From NCBI RefSeq assembly GCF_002078875.1, contig NC_034438.1, positions 69,143,628 to 69,207,627 on the forward strand: 64,000 nt of DNA, read 5' to 3'. Source of the stretch: Numida meleagris (taxonomy: Eukaryota; Chordata; Aves; Galliformes; Numididae). The notes beneath the pieces are model-generated. The model made no database searches, had not been told where the DNA came from, and worked only from the letters and a program-made list of their open reading frames with translations. A program made the position numbers and the translations under genes. How positions within the stretch are numbered: position 1 is the stretch's first letter; every line of letters begins with the position of its first letter. Below are positions 47,401-59,290 of the stretch, in pieces.

Positions 47401-49248
47401 ATCAACTTTTGGTGGTAATTCTGTGTGTCAGACAGTGAAGCATTGCATGTGGAGAAGAGATGCATACGTTGAGCATGGGTCTTATTTTCTCCTCTACTGA
47501 AATATTCCAAAGATTGATTTGATATAATTAATACATATAGTCATATAAATTATTAAAATTTCCTTTATTGAGTTACAGTTTCAATCTCCTCATGACTATG
47601 AATGCATGTTATACAATGCACTGTTTATGATAATTAATGTAGGAGGCAATGAAGGAACAGTAATTAGGCAAGTTTTCTAAATAATTAAATTCTCAGGTTA
47701 ATAGTGGAAGACGAAGGAATATGAGCAGTCCCTTTGTGATAGAAACCAGATATACAGAGAATCTAGTTGTGCAGAAGGGAGAAGTTAAATCAAAGTGCAG
47801 TGAGAGATCCAGAGTAGCATTCAGGCTGACTTAATGTCAGTGATACTGAGTGCAATACCACACAGAAAATACTCGACAGACTTAGGACTAAGCCTAATGA
47901 CAATTAATATCAAGCATTCACTACACTGATTTATTTTAAAAGCATTGTTTTGTGGTTTGGTTGTTTTTTTTTTGTATATTCCATACCAGCATAAAACTGT
48001 CCCCACTTAAAGTTTCATAAGGTAAAAAAAAAAATGTAAATCTAGAAATCAGGTAATATTCTGGGGGAGGGAGGGAGTAGGTGTGGGGCGGAGAGGGCCA
48101 GGGGGAAACAAAAACAAACAGAAAAAACTAACCCAAGGATTTCTTAAAGATAGGGCATGTGAAAAGTTTATTTATGGCCATGGCAACAATCACATACTGA
48201 ACTAAAAACCTGAAGAAGTTTCAAGTGGACAGGAGTCCACTTGAGGAGCCTCAGTATACCATTATATACACTGTGATAAAGTAAAAGTGAATAATCTGGC
48301 AATACTAGCATTAAAAACAGATCAAAGACAAACTCTGTATTCTATTGGTATTGTAGCAGAGGAATGTACCTACAGATTTTCAATACTTATATGTACTTCA
48401 TAATATGGAGCTACATTGGAACTGAAAATACAAACTCTGTATCTTCCTATATGAATCTCATATTGTTTAAGCTAGATTTTGTATTGATTTTGTGTATGTG
48501 TGGAAACAATCTAGAAAAAAACTTGTTATATTTCACGAAGTATAAATGTGGCCTAATATGCTATTTACACCCTCCCTCAAAAATACAATAGAAATGAAAT
48601 AAACATGAACTACTAAAAGAGAAGACAGAATTCAAAAAAGTGAAGGGATTTTTCATGTATATAGAACAGAATTTTCCTAAGAATAAACAGAAACCCTAAA
48701 ATCTTTCCTTCTCCTCTGCCTATGGGTAATCCTTAAGCCTTACAGTCTAACGGTATGCTCAACATTCTGCAAAAGATATATTTTACTTTGTGGTCCATTG
48801 CTGTGCTGTACGAGCAGGAGAAATTGCATATATATTTATTGGAAAGAACTAATTAGGAAACTGGAAGTCCAGTGCCAGGTAAAAGCAATGAATTCCAGAA
48901 GCTGACTTAATTGAAAGTTTCCACAGGGCATAGCATTGGCATTTAATTATCCTGGCTACTTCACTATTTCTTTCTTCTCCCTCTAGTTATCTAGTTATCT
49001 GGTTATCTATCCTAGTCTAGGAACAGTTTTCACAATCCCCCTGAAAGTTTTATTCTAAATTATGAATCAAAATTATTTAACATATTTTGTTGCTGCGTTA
49101 CTTATGAAAGCCACTCTCAATGGTTTAAGAAATAATTTAAACATATTTTAAACTCTACTGTTCATCTTAAGTATTTGCTTCAGTAATTTTCTTTTAAAAT
49201 GTTCTTAGCTCCTATTGATTATCAGACTAATATTACAAAGAATCCACT
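47401..49248. other. Unique sequence, no gene seen
   Basis: No exon or transposon. A G-rich patch (several GGG runs) lies at 48,062-48,106. Confidence 0.5.
48062..48106 (+). repeat. G-rich low-complexity patch
   Basis: Contains at least five runs of three or more G within 45 bases in an otherwise AT-rich region, so plus-strand G-quadruplex formation is possible. Confidence 0.6.
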
Positions 49249-49756
49249 TGTCAACGGTTTACAGGTGTTCGGCCCGGTTCCGTGATGAAGGGGACGGGGG
49301 ATCCACGGGTCCACGCCCCGGGAAAAGGGAAAAGGGAAAAAGGGTAAGGAGATGGCCCTGAGAGCAAAGAACAGCGGCAACAATCTGAGGAGAAACAAAC
49401 TAATTTATTAAAAAGATATCAGAATGCAAAACAACACACTATAATACAATATAAATCCAATACAGAGAGAGAGAATGTCCCAAAATCAAGGTAGGCCTTA
49501 CTCTACTACCGACGATAAGACGGCTGGAGAGCGAGGTGCTGCCAAGACGAGAGACGGCGGAAAAAGGGACGATGTCTCGTGATCTGCAAGTTTTTATACT
49601 GCGAGCTTTTATCTTTTCCCTCCGGCTGGAAATGGTAACAGAGGAGAAAAGTACCATGGGGACTGTAGTAGTCCTTCTCTTCTGAGAACCAGGTATATCC
49701 ACTACATGATGTTATGATGTGGAATACCAATAACCGAAAATCACAAAACCATGACA
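49249..49756 (-). mobile_element. Young solo LTR with perfect 5-bp target duplication
   Basis: A 508-bp LTR in reverse orientation. Its ends are the inverted pair TGTCA (plus 49,249) and TGACA (plus 49,756). It is flanked on both sides by the identical 5-mer CCACT (49,244-49,248 and 49,757-49,761), direct proof of integration. The minus strand carries TATAAAAA (plus about 49,592-49,599) and AATAAA (plus 49,404-49,409), in proper U3-R order. The 3' end is CpG-rich, which also argues for youth. No internal genes remain, so homologous recombination between paired LTRs probably left this solo copy. The 5-bp duplication fits a class I or ERVL-type element better than a 6-bp alpharetrovirus or ERVK. 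Same family as 6,841-7,396. Confidence 0.93.
49404..49599 (-). promoter_or_regulatory. Intact LTR TATA box and polyadenylation signal
   Basis: TATAAAAA and AATAAA lie about 185 bases apart on the minus strand within the solo LTR. The decayed sister copy at 6.8 kb lacks the first and has AGTAAA for the second. This LTR is the strongest candidate in the window for residual promoter activity. Confidence 0.6.
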
Positions 49757-49761
49757 CCACT

Positions 49762-51287
49762 GGAGTTTGTTTCTGCAGAAAAGACACTTAGGCATACTGC
49801 TAAGCTTTACCCTGTAAGAAAAATTCTCTGTTCAGTGAATGGCAGATAATCAGGCTGTATCAACTAAGAAAAAAATGTGTTTTCCTTTTAACTCTAGAGG
49901 AGAAGAAGATGGTTGAAAATAAAAAAAGTAGAAGCTAGTGGAGTTATGTGGTAATGAGAAATAAGTGACATATTTAATAAGTATATTTTAAATTTTTTAT
50001 CCAACTCAGGAGTGAATACAGACATACAAAATTACCTTTTGACTAACAGCTTCATAACAGTTGGGTTAGAAAGAAGTCAGAAATCAGAGAAAGAAACCAA
50101 AAAAAGAATCAAAATAATTGAAATAGTTAACATAATTCACTCTTCAAGATGGTCTGTGCCCTAACAGACAAGTTAGAAGGAAAATATGCTTGCATATGAA
50201 CCATCTTTCTGGAATTGCCTGGAATTATGAAAGTCTCACTTGAAAAATTTTTGCAGAAATAGAGATGGTAGGGATTTCTTCAAGGGTTGAATTTACGAGC
50301 ATGTAACCAAAAATATTTATTTTGTTTTGTCAAATAAACCTTGCTCTGCCTCAGAAGATAATCAGTGTTGCTAACAGTGGTTTCTTAGATCTGAGTGGGT
50401 TTTTTGTTTGTTTTGTTTTGTATTAAAGGCACACCCTGTGAAATCTGCTGTATATTTTACATGAAGTATGCAGCTACAGTTAAGAATGCTCATCCTTATG
50501 GCACTGACCAAAGTAATTGCTTTATGGGGCTCTTTCTGCAAAAGCTGGATCCTTTGAACCCCAGAAACAATTATTTCTCCACCTCAGTGGTGAAAGGGTT
50601 TTCCTCTGATAGTTTTCATACGATGATTGTTCTTAATCCTTGTCAGGGAGAAGTTACAGGAATTTTCAGAAAATAAAACCAGTAGAAGCTGTGACCTCCT
50701 TATGAAGATTAATAACACTGGCCTTTGGCTTTCAAGGTTCAGAAGTTTTACCAGTTGCGAAAAAGACTACAACAAATATTAGCACGACAATCTTATTTTC
50801 CACTGTGCAATGACTCTCTTATAATAGTATTAGTGTTTGCTGTGATAGCCCATTTTATTCCCTATAGGATGAAAAATACTTATGCAGCGGTGAGAAATTA
50901 TAATATTCCTTCCACAAAAACAAAGTAGTTATATGCAGGTATCCACATACGTATGCTTTTTATAATATCTTGTATTTCAAATCTGTCTTGGAGATTTATA
51001 TATCTCATGCACAAAATCCTATTTCATTAATATGAACACATGTGAGTACAGCTGAAGACATATTCAGAAGCAATGAACTGTTTAATGTTTTGCTTATGAA
51101 TGCAACATTTATATCAAATATTTATTCTGTTTTATATTCCCGGAAGTTCTTGGGTAGCAGGGACAGATTCAGTTTGCTAAAATAGAGGTGTTCAGTTTTA
51201 TCTTAGGCACTGTGTGTATACCACACAGCATTACCTGCTCCAGAAAGGAGGAACGTTCTGAATTGTCCTTATCAACAAGTATTTGAT
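49762..51287. other. Unique AT-rich sequence, no gene seen
   Basis: No transposon or convincing exon is seen. Confidence 0.5.
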
Positions 51288-52000
51288 ATTATAGAATCAC
51301 AGAATCATAGAATCATTAAGGATGGATTAAGACCTGCAAGATCATCAAGTCCAGCCCCAGCTCATCCCTACCATGTCCACTACCATGTCCCTCAGTGCTA
51401 CATCTCCATGGGTCTTAAATGCCTCCTGGAACGATGACCCAACCACCTTCCTGGGCAGGCCATTCTAGCACCTCACTATTCTTTCAGAGAAGCAACTACT
51501 CGTAGTATCCAACCTGAATCTCCCCTGGCACAACATGAGGCCATCGCCTCTCATACTATTGCTGTTACCCAGGAGAAGAGGCCAACCCCGTCCTCACCAC
51601 AGCCTCCTTTCAGGTGTTGTAGAGAGCGATGAGGTCTCCCTTGAGCCTCCTCCAGACAGAACATCCCAGTTCCCTCAGCTGCTCCCTGTAAGACTGGTGC
51701 TCCAGACCCTTCACAGCTTTTACCCTTCTCTGGACACACTCCAGGGCCTCAATGTCTTTCTTGTAGTGAAGGACCCGAAACTGAACACAGTACACAAGGT
51801 GCAGCCTCACCAGTGCCAAGGACAGAGGAACTGTCACCTGCTCCTGATGGCTGCACTATTGCTGATACAAGCCACATTGCCATTGCCCTCCATGGCCACC
51901 TGGATACACTGCTGGCTCATGTTCTGTAAGCTGTCAGCTAACACCCCAAATCCTCTTCCACCAAACAGATTTCCAGCCACTGTGAAGGAAGCTCCTTCGT
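51288..52000 (-). mobile_element. CR1 3' portion, reverse orientation
   Basis: Plus strand starts at TATAGAATCACAGAATCATA (inverted ATTCTATG units). It continues through GATCATCAAGTCCAGCCCCA and CCTTCCTGGGCAGGCCATTC to ORF2 C-terminal sequence on the minus strand ([20 protein letters not shown]). Stops and frameshifts break the frame. The 156-codon plus frame across it is an antisense artefact. It is moderately old. Confidence 0.9.
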
Positions 52001-52930
52001 TATAAAAATCACAGGTTGAATTTTACTTTGGGCAATAATTCAAGAATCAGTTTCTTCCAGTGCAACACAGTCATTTTGCTGGGTATCTCATAGCATTCAG
52101 TCATGAAGGCTGAAAACTAGTTTCACTGCATTAAGAATCTAGGGCTTTAAATGTTTTAATCAAAATTTCATCTGATACAACTTAGTCATTTATGAACAGA
52201 TGTTTACTGAGCTACTGCAGCTCTGACTGTCCTGTGGGACAGGGATGAATATTAAATATTCTCTACAAGACCTACTCAACCATGCTTTATTAGGACACTG
52301 CTGTTAGAACTTAGAGCTCTTAATACCAGTCCAGAGCTATTGGATGGAACTGTTGTAAATCCACTTCATAATCATGGCTGCATTATTCAGGCAACAACAA
52401 CTACACAGCCTTCTAGTAGGGATTTCAAGAAGCAAGCCAGTGTAGCACTCTGACCTTGCACCATCACTGTTAATATGAATAGGCAAGGATATTCCTGAAG
52501 ACATGCTGCTGTGTATAAAATACTGCATAATTATTTTCATCTTTTCAATATTTTGGTATTAACATTACAGAAGCAATACTAATGAGTCCATGATGACACA
52601 AAATACAGGAAGAATGTTCTGAATATTAAGTCATATCCTTCTTCCAGACAGCAAATACATTCAAAGAAAGGACAACTGTCAAATTTAGATTCTGCAAAAG
52701 ATACAAGTAGTGTGATACCAGAAAACTTCTATTAAACATATTTAATTATTATTTAATATACATAAAAACAGTCATACAGCACCGAGATTTCAGTAAGGTT
52801 TTTTATTGTTGTATGAAACCAACCACTATTCTAAAAACAGTGTATTTTGTTATTTCTCTTTAGCCAATATGTTCGTACATTCTTTTTCTTATCTGCTTGC
52901 TTCACAGTGCATATACTAAATTGATATTAT
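52001..52930. other. Unique AT-rich sequence, no gene seen
   Basis: No recognisable feature. Confidence 0.5.
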
Positions 52931-54070
52931 CATAGAATCATAGAATGTCCTGGGTTGAAAAGGACCTCAAAGATCATCGAGTCTCAACCCCCCTTCTAAG
53001 TGCAGGGCCGCCAACCACTAGACCAGGCTGCCCAGAGCCACGTCCAGTCTGGCCTTGAATGCCTCCAGGGACGGGGCATCCACAACCACCCTGGGCAACC
53101 TGTTCCAGTGTGTCACCACCCTCTGTGTGAAAAACTTCCTCCTAATATCTAACCTAAATCTCCCCTGTCTCAGCTTAAAACCATTCCCCCTTGTCCTATT
53201 GCTATCCACCCTCACAAACAATCGATCCCCCTCCTGTTTATACGCTCCCTTCAAGTATTGGAAGGCCACAATGAGGTCTCCCCGGAGCCTTCTCTTCTCC
53301 AAACTAAACAAGCCCAGTTCCCTCAACCTTTCTTCATAGGAGAGGTGTTCCAGCCCTCTGATCATCTTGGTCGCCCTCCTCTGAACTCGTTCCAAGAGCT
53401 CCATGTCCTTCTTGTGCTGGGGGCTCCAGGCCCGGACACAGTACTCCAGATGGGGCCTCACAAGAGCCGAGTAGAGGGGGACCACCACCTCCCTCTCCCT
53501 GCTGACCACTTCTCTTTTAATGCAGCCCAGAACATAGTTGGCCCTCCGAGCTGCCAGCACACACTGCTGGCTCATGTCCAGCTTCTCGTCCACCAGGACC
53601 CCCCAGTCCCTCTCCGCAGGGCTGCTTTCAAGTACTTCTTCCCCCAGGTTGTATAAATACCTGGGATTGCCCTGGCCCAAGTGCAGCACCCTGCACTTGG
53701 CCTTGCTGAACCTTGTTAGGTTCACATGGGCCCACTTGTCCAGCCTGTCCAGGTCCCTCTGGGTGGCTTCCCTTCCCTCCAATGTATCGACTGCACCGCT
53801 CAGCTTGGTGTCATCTGCAAACTTGCTGAGTGTGCACTCGATTCCATCGTCTATGTCATTGATAAAGACACTGAAGAGCACTGGTCCCAGGACTGAGCCT
53901 TGGGGGACACCACTCGTGACCGGCCTCCACCCTGACACGGAACCATTTATCACAACCCTTTGGCTGCGACCGGCCAATCAGTTCTTAACCCACCGAACAA
54001 TCCATCCTTCAAATCCATACCTCTCCAATTTAGAGAGAAGGAGAAGGAGAGAAGGATGTGATGAGGGAAA
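52931..54070 (-). mobile_element. Young CR1-F-like LINE, reverse orientation
   Basis: Nearly the same element as 9,318-10,525 but inverted. Its 3' end (plus 52,931) shows CATAGAATCATAGAATG, and its 5' truncation lies near 54,070 within the RT domain, just downstream of motif A. A short expansion of TTCTCC units sits at about 54,035-54,050. The open part runs 319 codons on the minus strand (53,018-53,977). It shares with the 9.3-kb copy the in-frame TGA immediately before [13 protein letters not shown]. Because the two copies are truncated at different points, they are separate insertions, not a segmental duplication. Confidence 0.93.
53018..54050 (-). pseudogene. CR1 ORF2 C-terminal remnant, second copy
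   Basis: On the minus strand the frame contains [14 protein letters not shown] (RT motif B region), FADDTKLSG (motif C), and the CR1 C-terminal tail ([40 protein letters not shown]). Motif A is lost through 5' truncation, and a TGA at plus 53,978-53,980 interrupts the upstream codons. No active enzyme is possible. Frames of 132 and 192 codons on the opposite strand are shadows. Confidence 0.9.
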
Positions 54071-55208
54071 TATTATAGGTCATCCCATCTGCCCCTGGAC
54101 AATCACATTTTTATAACAGACTCATTTCTATTGTGCAGACTATTCTCCTCCCAGCACTATGATAAAACTATATTTTCTAGATCCTGTGTAGTAAAATGCA
54201 TTTAATACAGTAAATAAACGCAAATTCTATTTAGCTTACTCAGTATGTTATTAAATTCCCAGGAAGAGTGTTTGCTATATACATAATAAATTTATTAAGT
54301 ATAAATTTGACTTCATCATCTCTTCTGAGATACATCAAAAAAGTTTTCTTTCAGAAGTTACATTAATTTTGTGTCTCTTAATAAACTAAAATATGACAAA
54401 GCAGTTAGAAAACTTAATAGAGTAAGTATGTTTTGGATTTAGTTTCATATAAAGCACAATTATTTTTTTTATTTGAAGGCTGTAATCTTGCATCCAGCTA
54501 TATCAGTATTTTTAAGTTTATGTATGTAAAATATCTTGCAAATGCAAAAAAAACCTCAACAACTTTAGAACTCTAGATATTTTTTTAACATGAATTTTAA
54601 CTGCTTTTGATAATATGTATTTTGATTTCAGTTTATTTGCCATAAATAGCAAGATACACAAATAATACTGGGAAAGGGGATTTGTTTCTTAGTTGATTGA
54701 TGTATTTGGTTTGGTAGGTTTTGGTTTTGTTTTTATTGTGAATGACACTACACTATTTCATGTTCTTGTGACGATATACACTTGCTCAGTGCATAAGTCT
54801 TAACAGAATGGGGCAGCATATATAAATAGTAAAATCATATATTTGAGAACTAGAATGAGTAAAAAAAATGAGACTAATAATTAGTCTACTCATGTTGTTC
54901 TAACAAATTAACATTCATAATACAATAAGCATAAATTGAGCATTACTGAGAAAATTATTTATTTAAGAACTACCCAGAATTATATGGTTTTGTAATAACA
55001 AAAGCAGTGACACTCAAGCCATGAGATTAACCTGTCAGCCACAAAGGACAGACTACATGTAACTACTTGTTCACATCCTTTATTATTTATTTTCATTATC
55101 TTTTATGAAGTTAACGTAACATGTAATTTAAACTGAAAACTTCTAAGACAAGTATGGGAAATACTTAAATACTGAAATTAAGGGTACTGGAGAGTTACTG
55201 AAAATTAC
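54071..55208. other. Unique AT-rich sequence, no gene seen
   Basis: No recognisable feature. Confidence 0.5.
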
Positions 55209-55433
55209 TGTCCTGGTTTTATTAGAATTCCATATCATGACATCATGTGACAGGCTGCTTGGGTGCAGAGGCACAGTGCACTGCAGAGATGTGTTTCCTG
55301 TTTTCTCCAGCAGCCTCATATGAGTTCTGACTCTCCAAGAGGAAGAATGGATTTTTTTTTCCCTCTTCCTTCCACCCTCTTCCTGCTGGGAGGAGGGAGG
55401 AGTGTCACATAATTAACTCTTCAAACCGTAACA
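55209..55433 (+). mobile_element. LTR remnant, 49-kb-like 5' end
   Basis: Begins TGTCCTGGTTTTATTAGAAT and shares with the other LTR heads the core CATCATGTGACAGGCTGCTT. A pyrimidine-rich block (about 55,352-55,385) follows. The segment may end at AAACCGTAACA (55,433), giving TG...CA ends but only 225 bp, less than half the length of the 49-kb LTR. There is no target duplication (ATTAC and GATGC). It is a deleted copy or a diverged subfamily. Confidence 0.6.
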
Positions 55434-57633
55434 GATGCTCTAGAAGTTATAAAGCTCTAAAAGTAGCCTTCAATCTCAAAATACAAGATTTTATAATGCC
55501 TTAGTCCATCTAGCACAGACTTACCTCAGATGACTCATTTCAGATGAGGGCCAAGGGGGCTTCAAAAATTTCTTGAAAGAACTATTGTTCTGATTTTGTA
55601 GATGCAAGAAGTTGTTCCTGAATCTTTAATATGTTGTCATATTCTTATCAAGGTGAAAAAAGAGAGACTTCAGTCTTCTTCGAAATGCCATTCCGTATCA
55701 GCAGCTCTCAAAGGCCAGCTGCACTTGTGAAAGAGAAAAGATGAAACCAGAAAGACTGAACAAAACCAGACATTCCATACTAGACTGCATCATGCAGGGC
55801 TTATCACAATTTAAATTTACATACAGGGCAAATGTACTGAGCTGACTCGAAAGAAAAAAAGTTGTTATTATCTACATACATAAAACTGAATTAGGAATAA
55901 CTGAGGAAAAAAAAATCCAAAAGTACATGAGAAAAACCAAACCGAAAAAAACCTCCCAACTAACAGCCCCATCAAACCTACTATTTTCCCTTCCCTTCCC
56001 TTCCCTTCCCTTCCCTTCCCTTCCCTTCCCTTCCCNNNNNNNNNNNNNNNNNNNNNNNNNNNNNNNNNNNNNNNNNNNNNNNNNNNNNNNNNNNNNNNNN
56101 CTTCCCTTCCCTTCCCTTCCCTTCCCTTCCCCCTTGGCTTTTTAAGAAATCTTTGTGCTGGCCTGTTTTCACTCTCCTCCTGTCTATATGGCTCTAAGTG
56201 AAGACAGAAAAAAAAATCACTCTTGGTAGAAGGTTCTTTGCAATTTTTTTGCATCAGCACTAGTTAAAGAAGTTCATCCAAGATACATTTGCTTATTTAA
56301 CACTATGTGTGACACTGAAAGTCATAGATTAATGCTAAGTACAGCGTAGTATTGTTTTTACCTTCTAGATCTTGAATAACTATATAATATTAGCAGCCTA
56401 AATAATTCTTAATAACTTCAACGTCCTCATAATGAAGAGGAGTATTTTCCTTTGAAACCATTTTTTTTGCTTTATGTTTAAGACATTGTGCTTCGATTCG
56501 AACTGTTTTATCTGACAAATTTTCTGTATCATCTACCTTCAAAACTTATGTGATTTTCCACTATGCATCAGTTTAATCTTTGTGGAATACAAAATCAGAG
56601 CCTCTACTGCATATTTCAATAATGCATTTCTCACTGGCACCACAGCTTTCTTTCTTAATGTTGTGGTAAGATTTTGAGTTTCAGATATAAATAAGTTATT
56701 TTCCCCTGTTCTTGCATCACTTTACTTTTGTATTTCAGGCCAAATAATTAGAATATGACAGTTCTTTTAGAATATGTATTCACAACGGAAGAAATCTATA
56801 GAGTGTTTTGAAATGAAAGTGATACCCTCCCTAAATTATAAACTGGAAGATATATTATCTAGGATTTTCTGTCAATTTTAGTCCCTAAGGATTCAAAGCA
56901 GCTGTAAGGTTTTTTTTTTTTTTTCTGGCCAATTACACTAAATATATGTGTTAATAGTATGATTAAAAAAAAAAGGCTCAGAATGCTCCAATACAGGCTA
57001 AAAATTGGAACACACATTTTGATTAATTGCTTTTATGAGAATGAGACTTCAATCATGTTGCCTATTTTTGGAAATCCCATCATTAAAGCTAATGGAAACA
57101 CATGAATTTCTGTTTCAGCTTTGATTTTATAATAATTAATTTTTCTTAAAGAAATTGCAAATATTTAACACATTATTTACTTCTATTCATGGAAGATGTG
57201 TTTTTTTATGTTCCCAAATAAAGCTATTTTTCTGAGGATATGTATCGTGTATTTCTGTATTCATGCTAGAAATAACTGTCCTAGTTTTTCTTTCCAGAAA
57301 TTGGAATTGATTTAGGAAGACCAATTTGTGTATTTTTAGCACTGAACATAAATAATTTTGAGGCTTGATGCAAGGAAAAATAATAATAAGTTTACTAAAA
57401 GTTGTGTTATGCCTTCAATCTTGATAACTATCTCCACTGAATTTAAGGATCAGCTATGTGTATTAAAGTGATGCTCTGAGCCTGAAATCCAAGTTCAATT
57501 AGTGTTCATCAAAGGTTTGTCCATGGTTTTCCTTTCATAAGATTTTATACTAAATATAAGTAGCTAATGATAGAGTGGAATATCATTGACTTTTTAATTT
57601 TTTTTTCTCTAAATTAAAACAACAGTTATGAAT
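55434..57633. other. AT-rich sequence around a gapped microsatellite
   Basis: Apart from the pentanucleotide array at 55,984-56,132, nothing is recognised. Confidence 0.5.
55984..56132. repeat. TTCCC pentanucleotide array with assembly gap
   Basis: Pure CCCTT units on both sides of 65 N (56,036-56,100). The unit stays in the same composition across the gap, unlike the array at 19 kb. GREGK-type frames through it are artefacts. True length is unknown. Confidence 0.95.
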
Positions 57634-58780
57634 GGTCACTCTGAAAGTAATGCCTCCTATTTATTTCCATGGAAACTATAGCAGATACAAAGGGCAAAAT
57701 AACATTGTTTGATAGATCAAATTCTCAGCTACAAAACCCCATTTTTCCACTGTCATCAACATTCTCTGTGCACTTTCACCAGCAATGAACAAGAGCATGT
57801 ATGCCACTCTCGTAAAAATCTGCACCAACGAAGACAATCCACTGTTTCACAGATGCTATGACAGTGTTGTTGCTAGGAAACCATTGCCCACCCAGTCCAT
57901 CTTTCATCAGCTTTAACACATAGAACTCAGAAGATGACAAATCCAAACTGTATGGTGGATGAGGTAAGATAATCCAGTCAAGACTGGCAGTGTGCTCCAC
58001 AGTCTTCTGATTGGTATAGGGCCTGCTGTTGCCATGTTGCAGGAGAAAGGTTGTCTTCTGTGGCCCAACTCTGGAAGACTGATCCTTCAGCTTATTCAGC
58101 ATCATGATGTAATGGTCAGACTTGATGGTTTGTCCAGGTTCCAGGAAATGCAGGAGGATACCCTCTTTCCTAGTCCAAAAGACTGAACGTAATTTTAGCT
58201 GTTGAAGGCTGTGTCTTGAACATTGTCTTTGATGTGGAAATTCACGCTGACACTCCCTGGGCTGCTGTTATGACTCAGACTCATTGTGTGATGCCATGTC
58301 TCATCACTGGTTGAAGCCAGGATTCAGCTCTGTGCGCAGTGACCTGGTCGTAATCCTCCACTTTGCATGGATGAGCTTATTGAGATGCTCTGCATTTTGT
58401 GGTGTGCCAGCTCTGCATGACCATCCATGACATGGCTTGTCTTCCACATCGCTGTTACCACTGCTGAAATGCACCAACCACTGCCTCACTATGTTAATAT
58501 CCACTGTCTGGTCTCCATAAATGTTCAGAAGGCATCAGTGAATCTCAGTGGGTGCCATTTTTTCCACATGGAAGATTTCAATGACAAACCTTTGCTCTAT
58601 AGACACTTCCATGGCAGATGCTATTTTGTCAGACTGCCACTTTGATGCCATCTACCACACGGCAACAAAATGGAATGGAATATTGGCAGGAAGGTTCAAA
58701 CTCTACTGCCATATCACCAGCATCTGCCTCTGATGTTGTGGGCCAACATAATCTAATAAGAGGCATTACTTCGAGAGAAG
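57634..58780 (-). mobile_element. Mariner DNA transposon, nearly full length, dead
   Basis: About 1.15 kb, in reverse orientation. The terminal inverted repeats match: plus-strand left CTCTGAAAGTAATGCCTCCT (57,640) and right end reading, on the minus strand, CTCGAAGTAATGCCTCTTAT. The sequence resembles the bird mariner known from chicken as Galluhop. The transposase spans it on the minus strand and is broken by stops and frameshifts. The internally deleted copy at 22.3 kb is the same family. Confidence 0.88.
57776..58640 (-). pseudogene. Mariner transposase, inactivated
   Basis: Mariner transposases cut and paste DNA using a D,D34D catalytic triad. Here the N-terminal part appears near plus 58,304-58,504 (DINIVRQWLVHFSSGNSDVE, a mariner DNA-binding-domain segment). 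The DETW block carrying the first aspartate is readable near plus 58,290 but shifted out of frame. The C-terminal frame (57,776-58,105) has QHGNSRPYT where active relatives have H-D-N, so the second aspartate is glycine. It also has SSSEFY where they have a P-S-D block, so the third is glutamate. With stops between the blocks, the protein cannot act. Confidence 0.85.
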
Positions 58781-59290
58781 CTTTTGTATATACCTTAAGC
58801 TCTTTTTTAAGAAACTTTAGAGCATTTTTTTCATCTGTTCATGGAAAATTTATCAGCATATCATTTCAGAATCTGATTGTACAGTCATGATTTTTTTAGA
58901 TGTGATTTGTTTTTTTTTGCAGACATAGAATGAGCTAGGACTCTATGAAGTCCATTTGTGTCTTTCCTATAACAAGTTACATTAAAAACAGTTGTGCAAA
59001 ACACTGTGATAGTGTTTTTCACAAGTAGGTGGTCTATCAAGTATCTCTTAATTCTGTGAATGCTGAGTACAAGAATATATAGGTGGATGGTGGAGCTGAG
59101 AAGCAAAAAAAAAAAAAAAAAAAGACGTAAGTATGGAAATTATATTTATGTAATTTAATTAATTGAGTAATTCTACTGACTATAAAAATATCGTAGTATT
59201 TCTGATATAAGCAGTGTTTAGAACATATTTCAATATCTCTACAGTAGATCTATTTACATATTTTAAAAGTCCATATTTACAAAAAATAAT
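58781..59290. other. Unique AT-rich sequence
   Basis: Contains an A-run of about 19 at 59,105-59,123. Nothing else is recognised. Confidence 0.5.

Noticed and set aside
53055..54116. Open frames of 94, 132 and 192 codons on the plus strand
   Set aside because: They are antisense shadows of the inverted CR1 copy, and the same peptides appear opposite the 9.3-kb copy.
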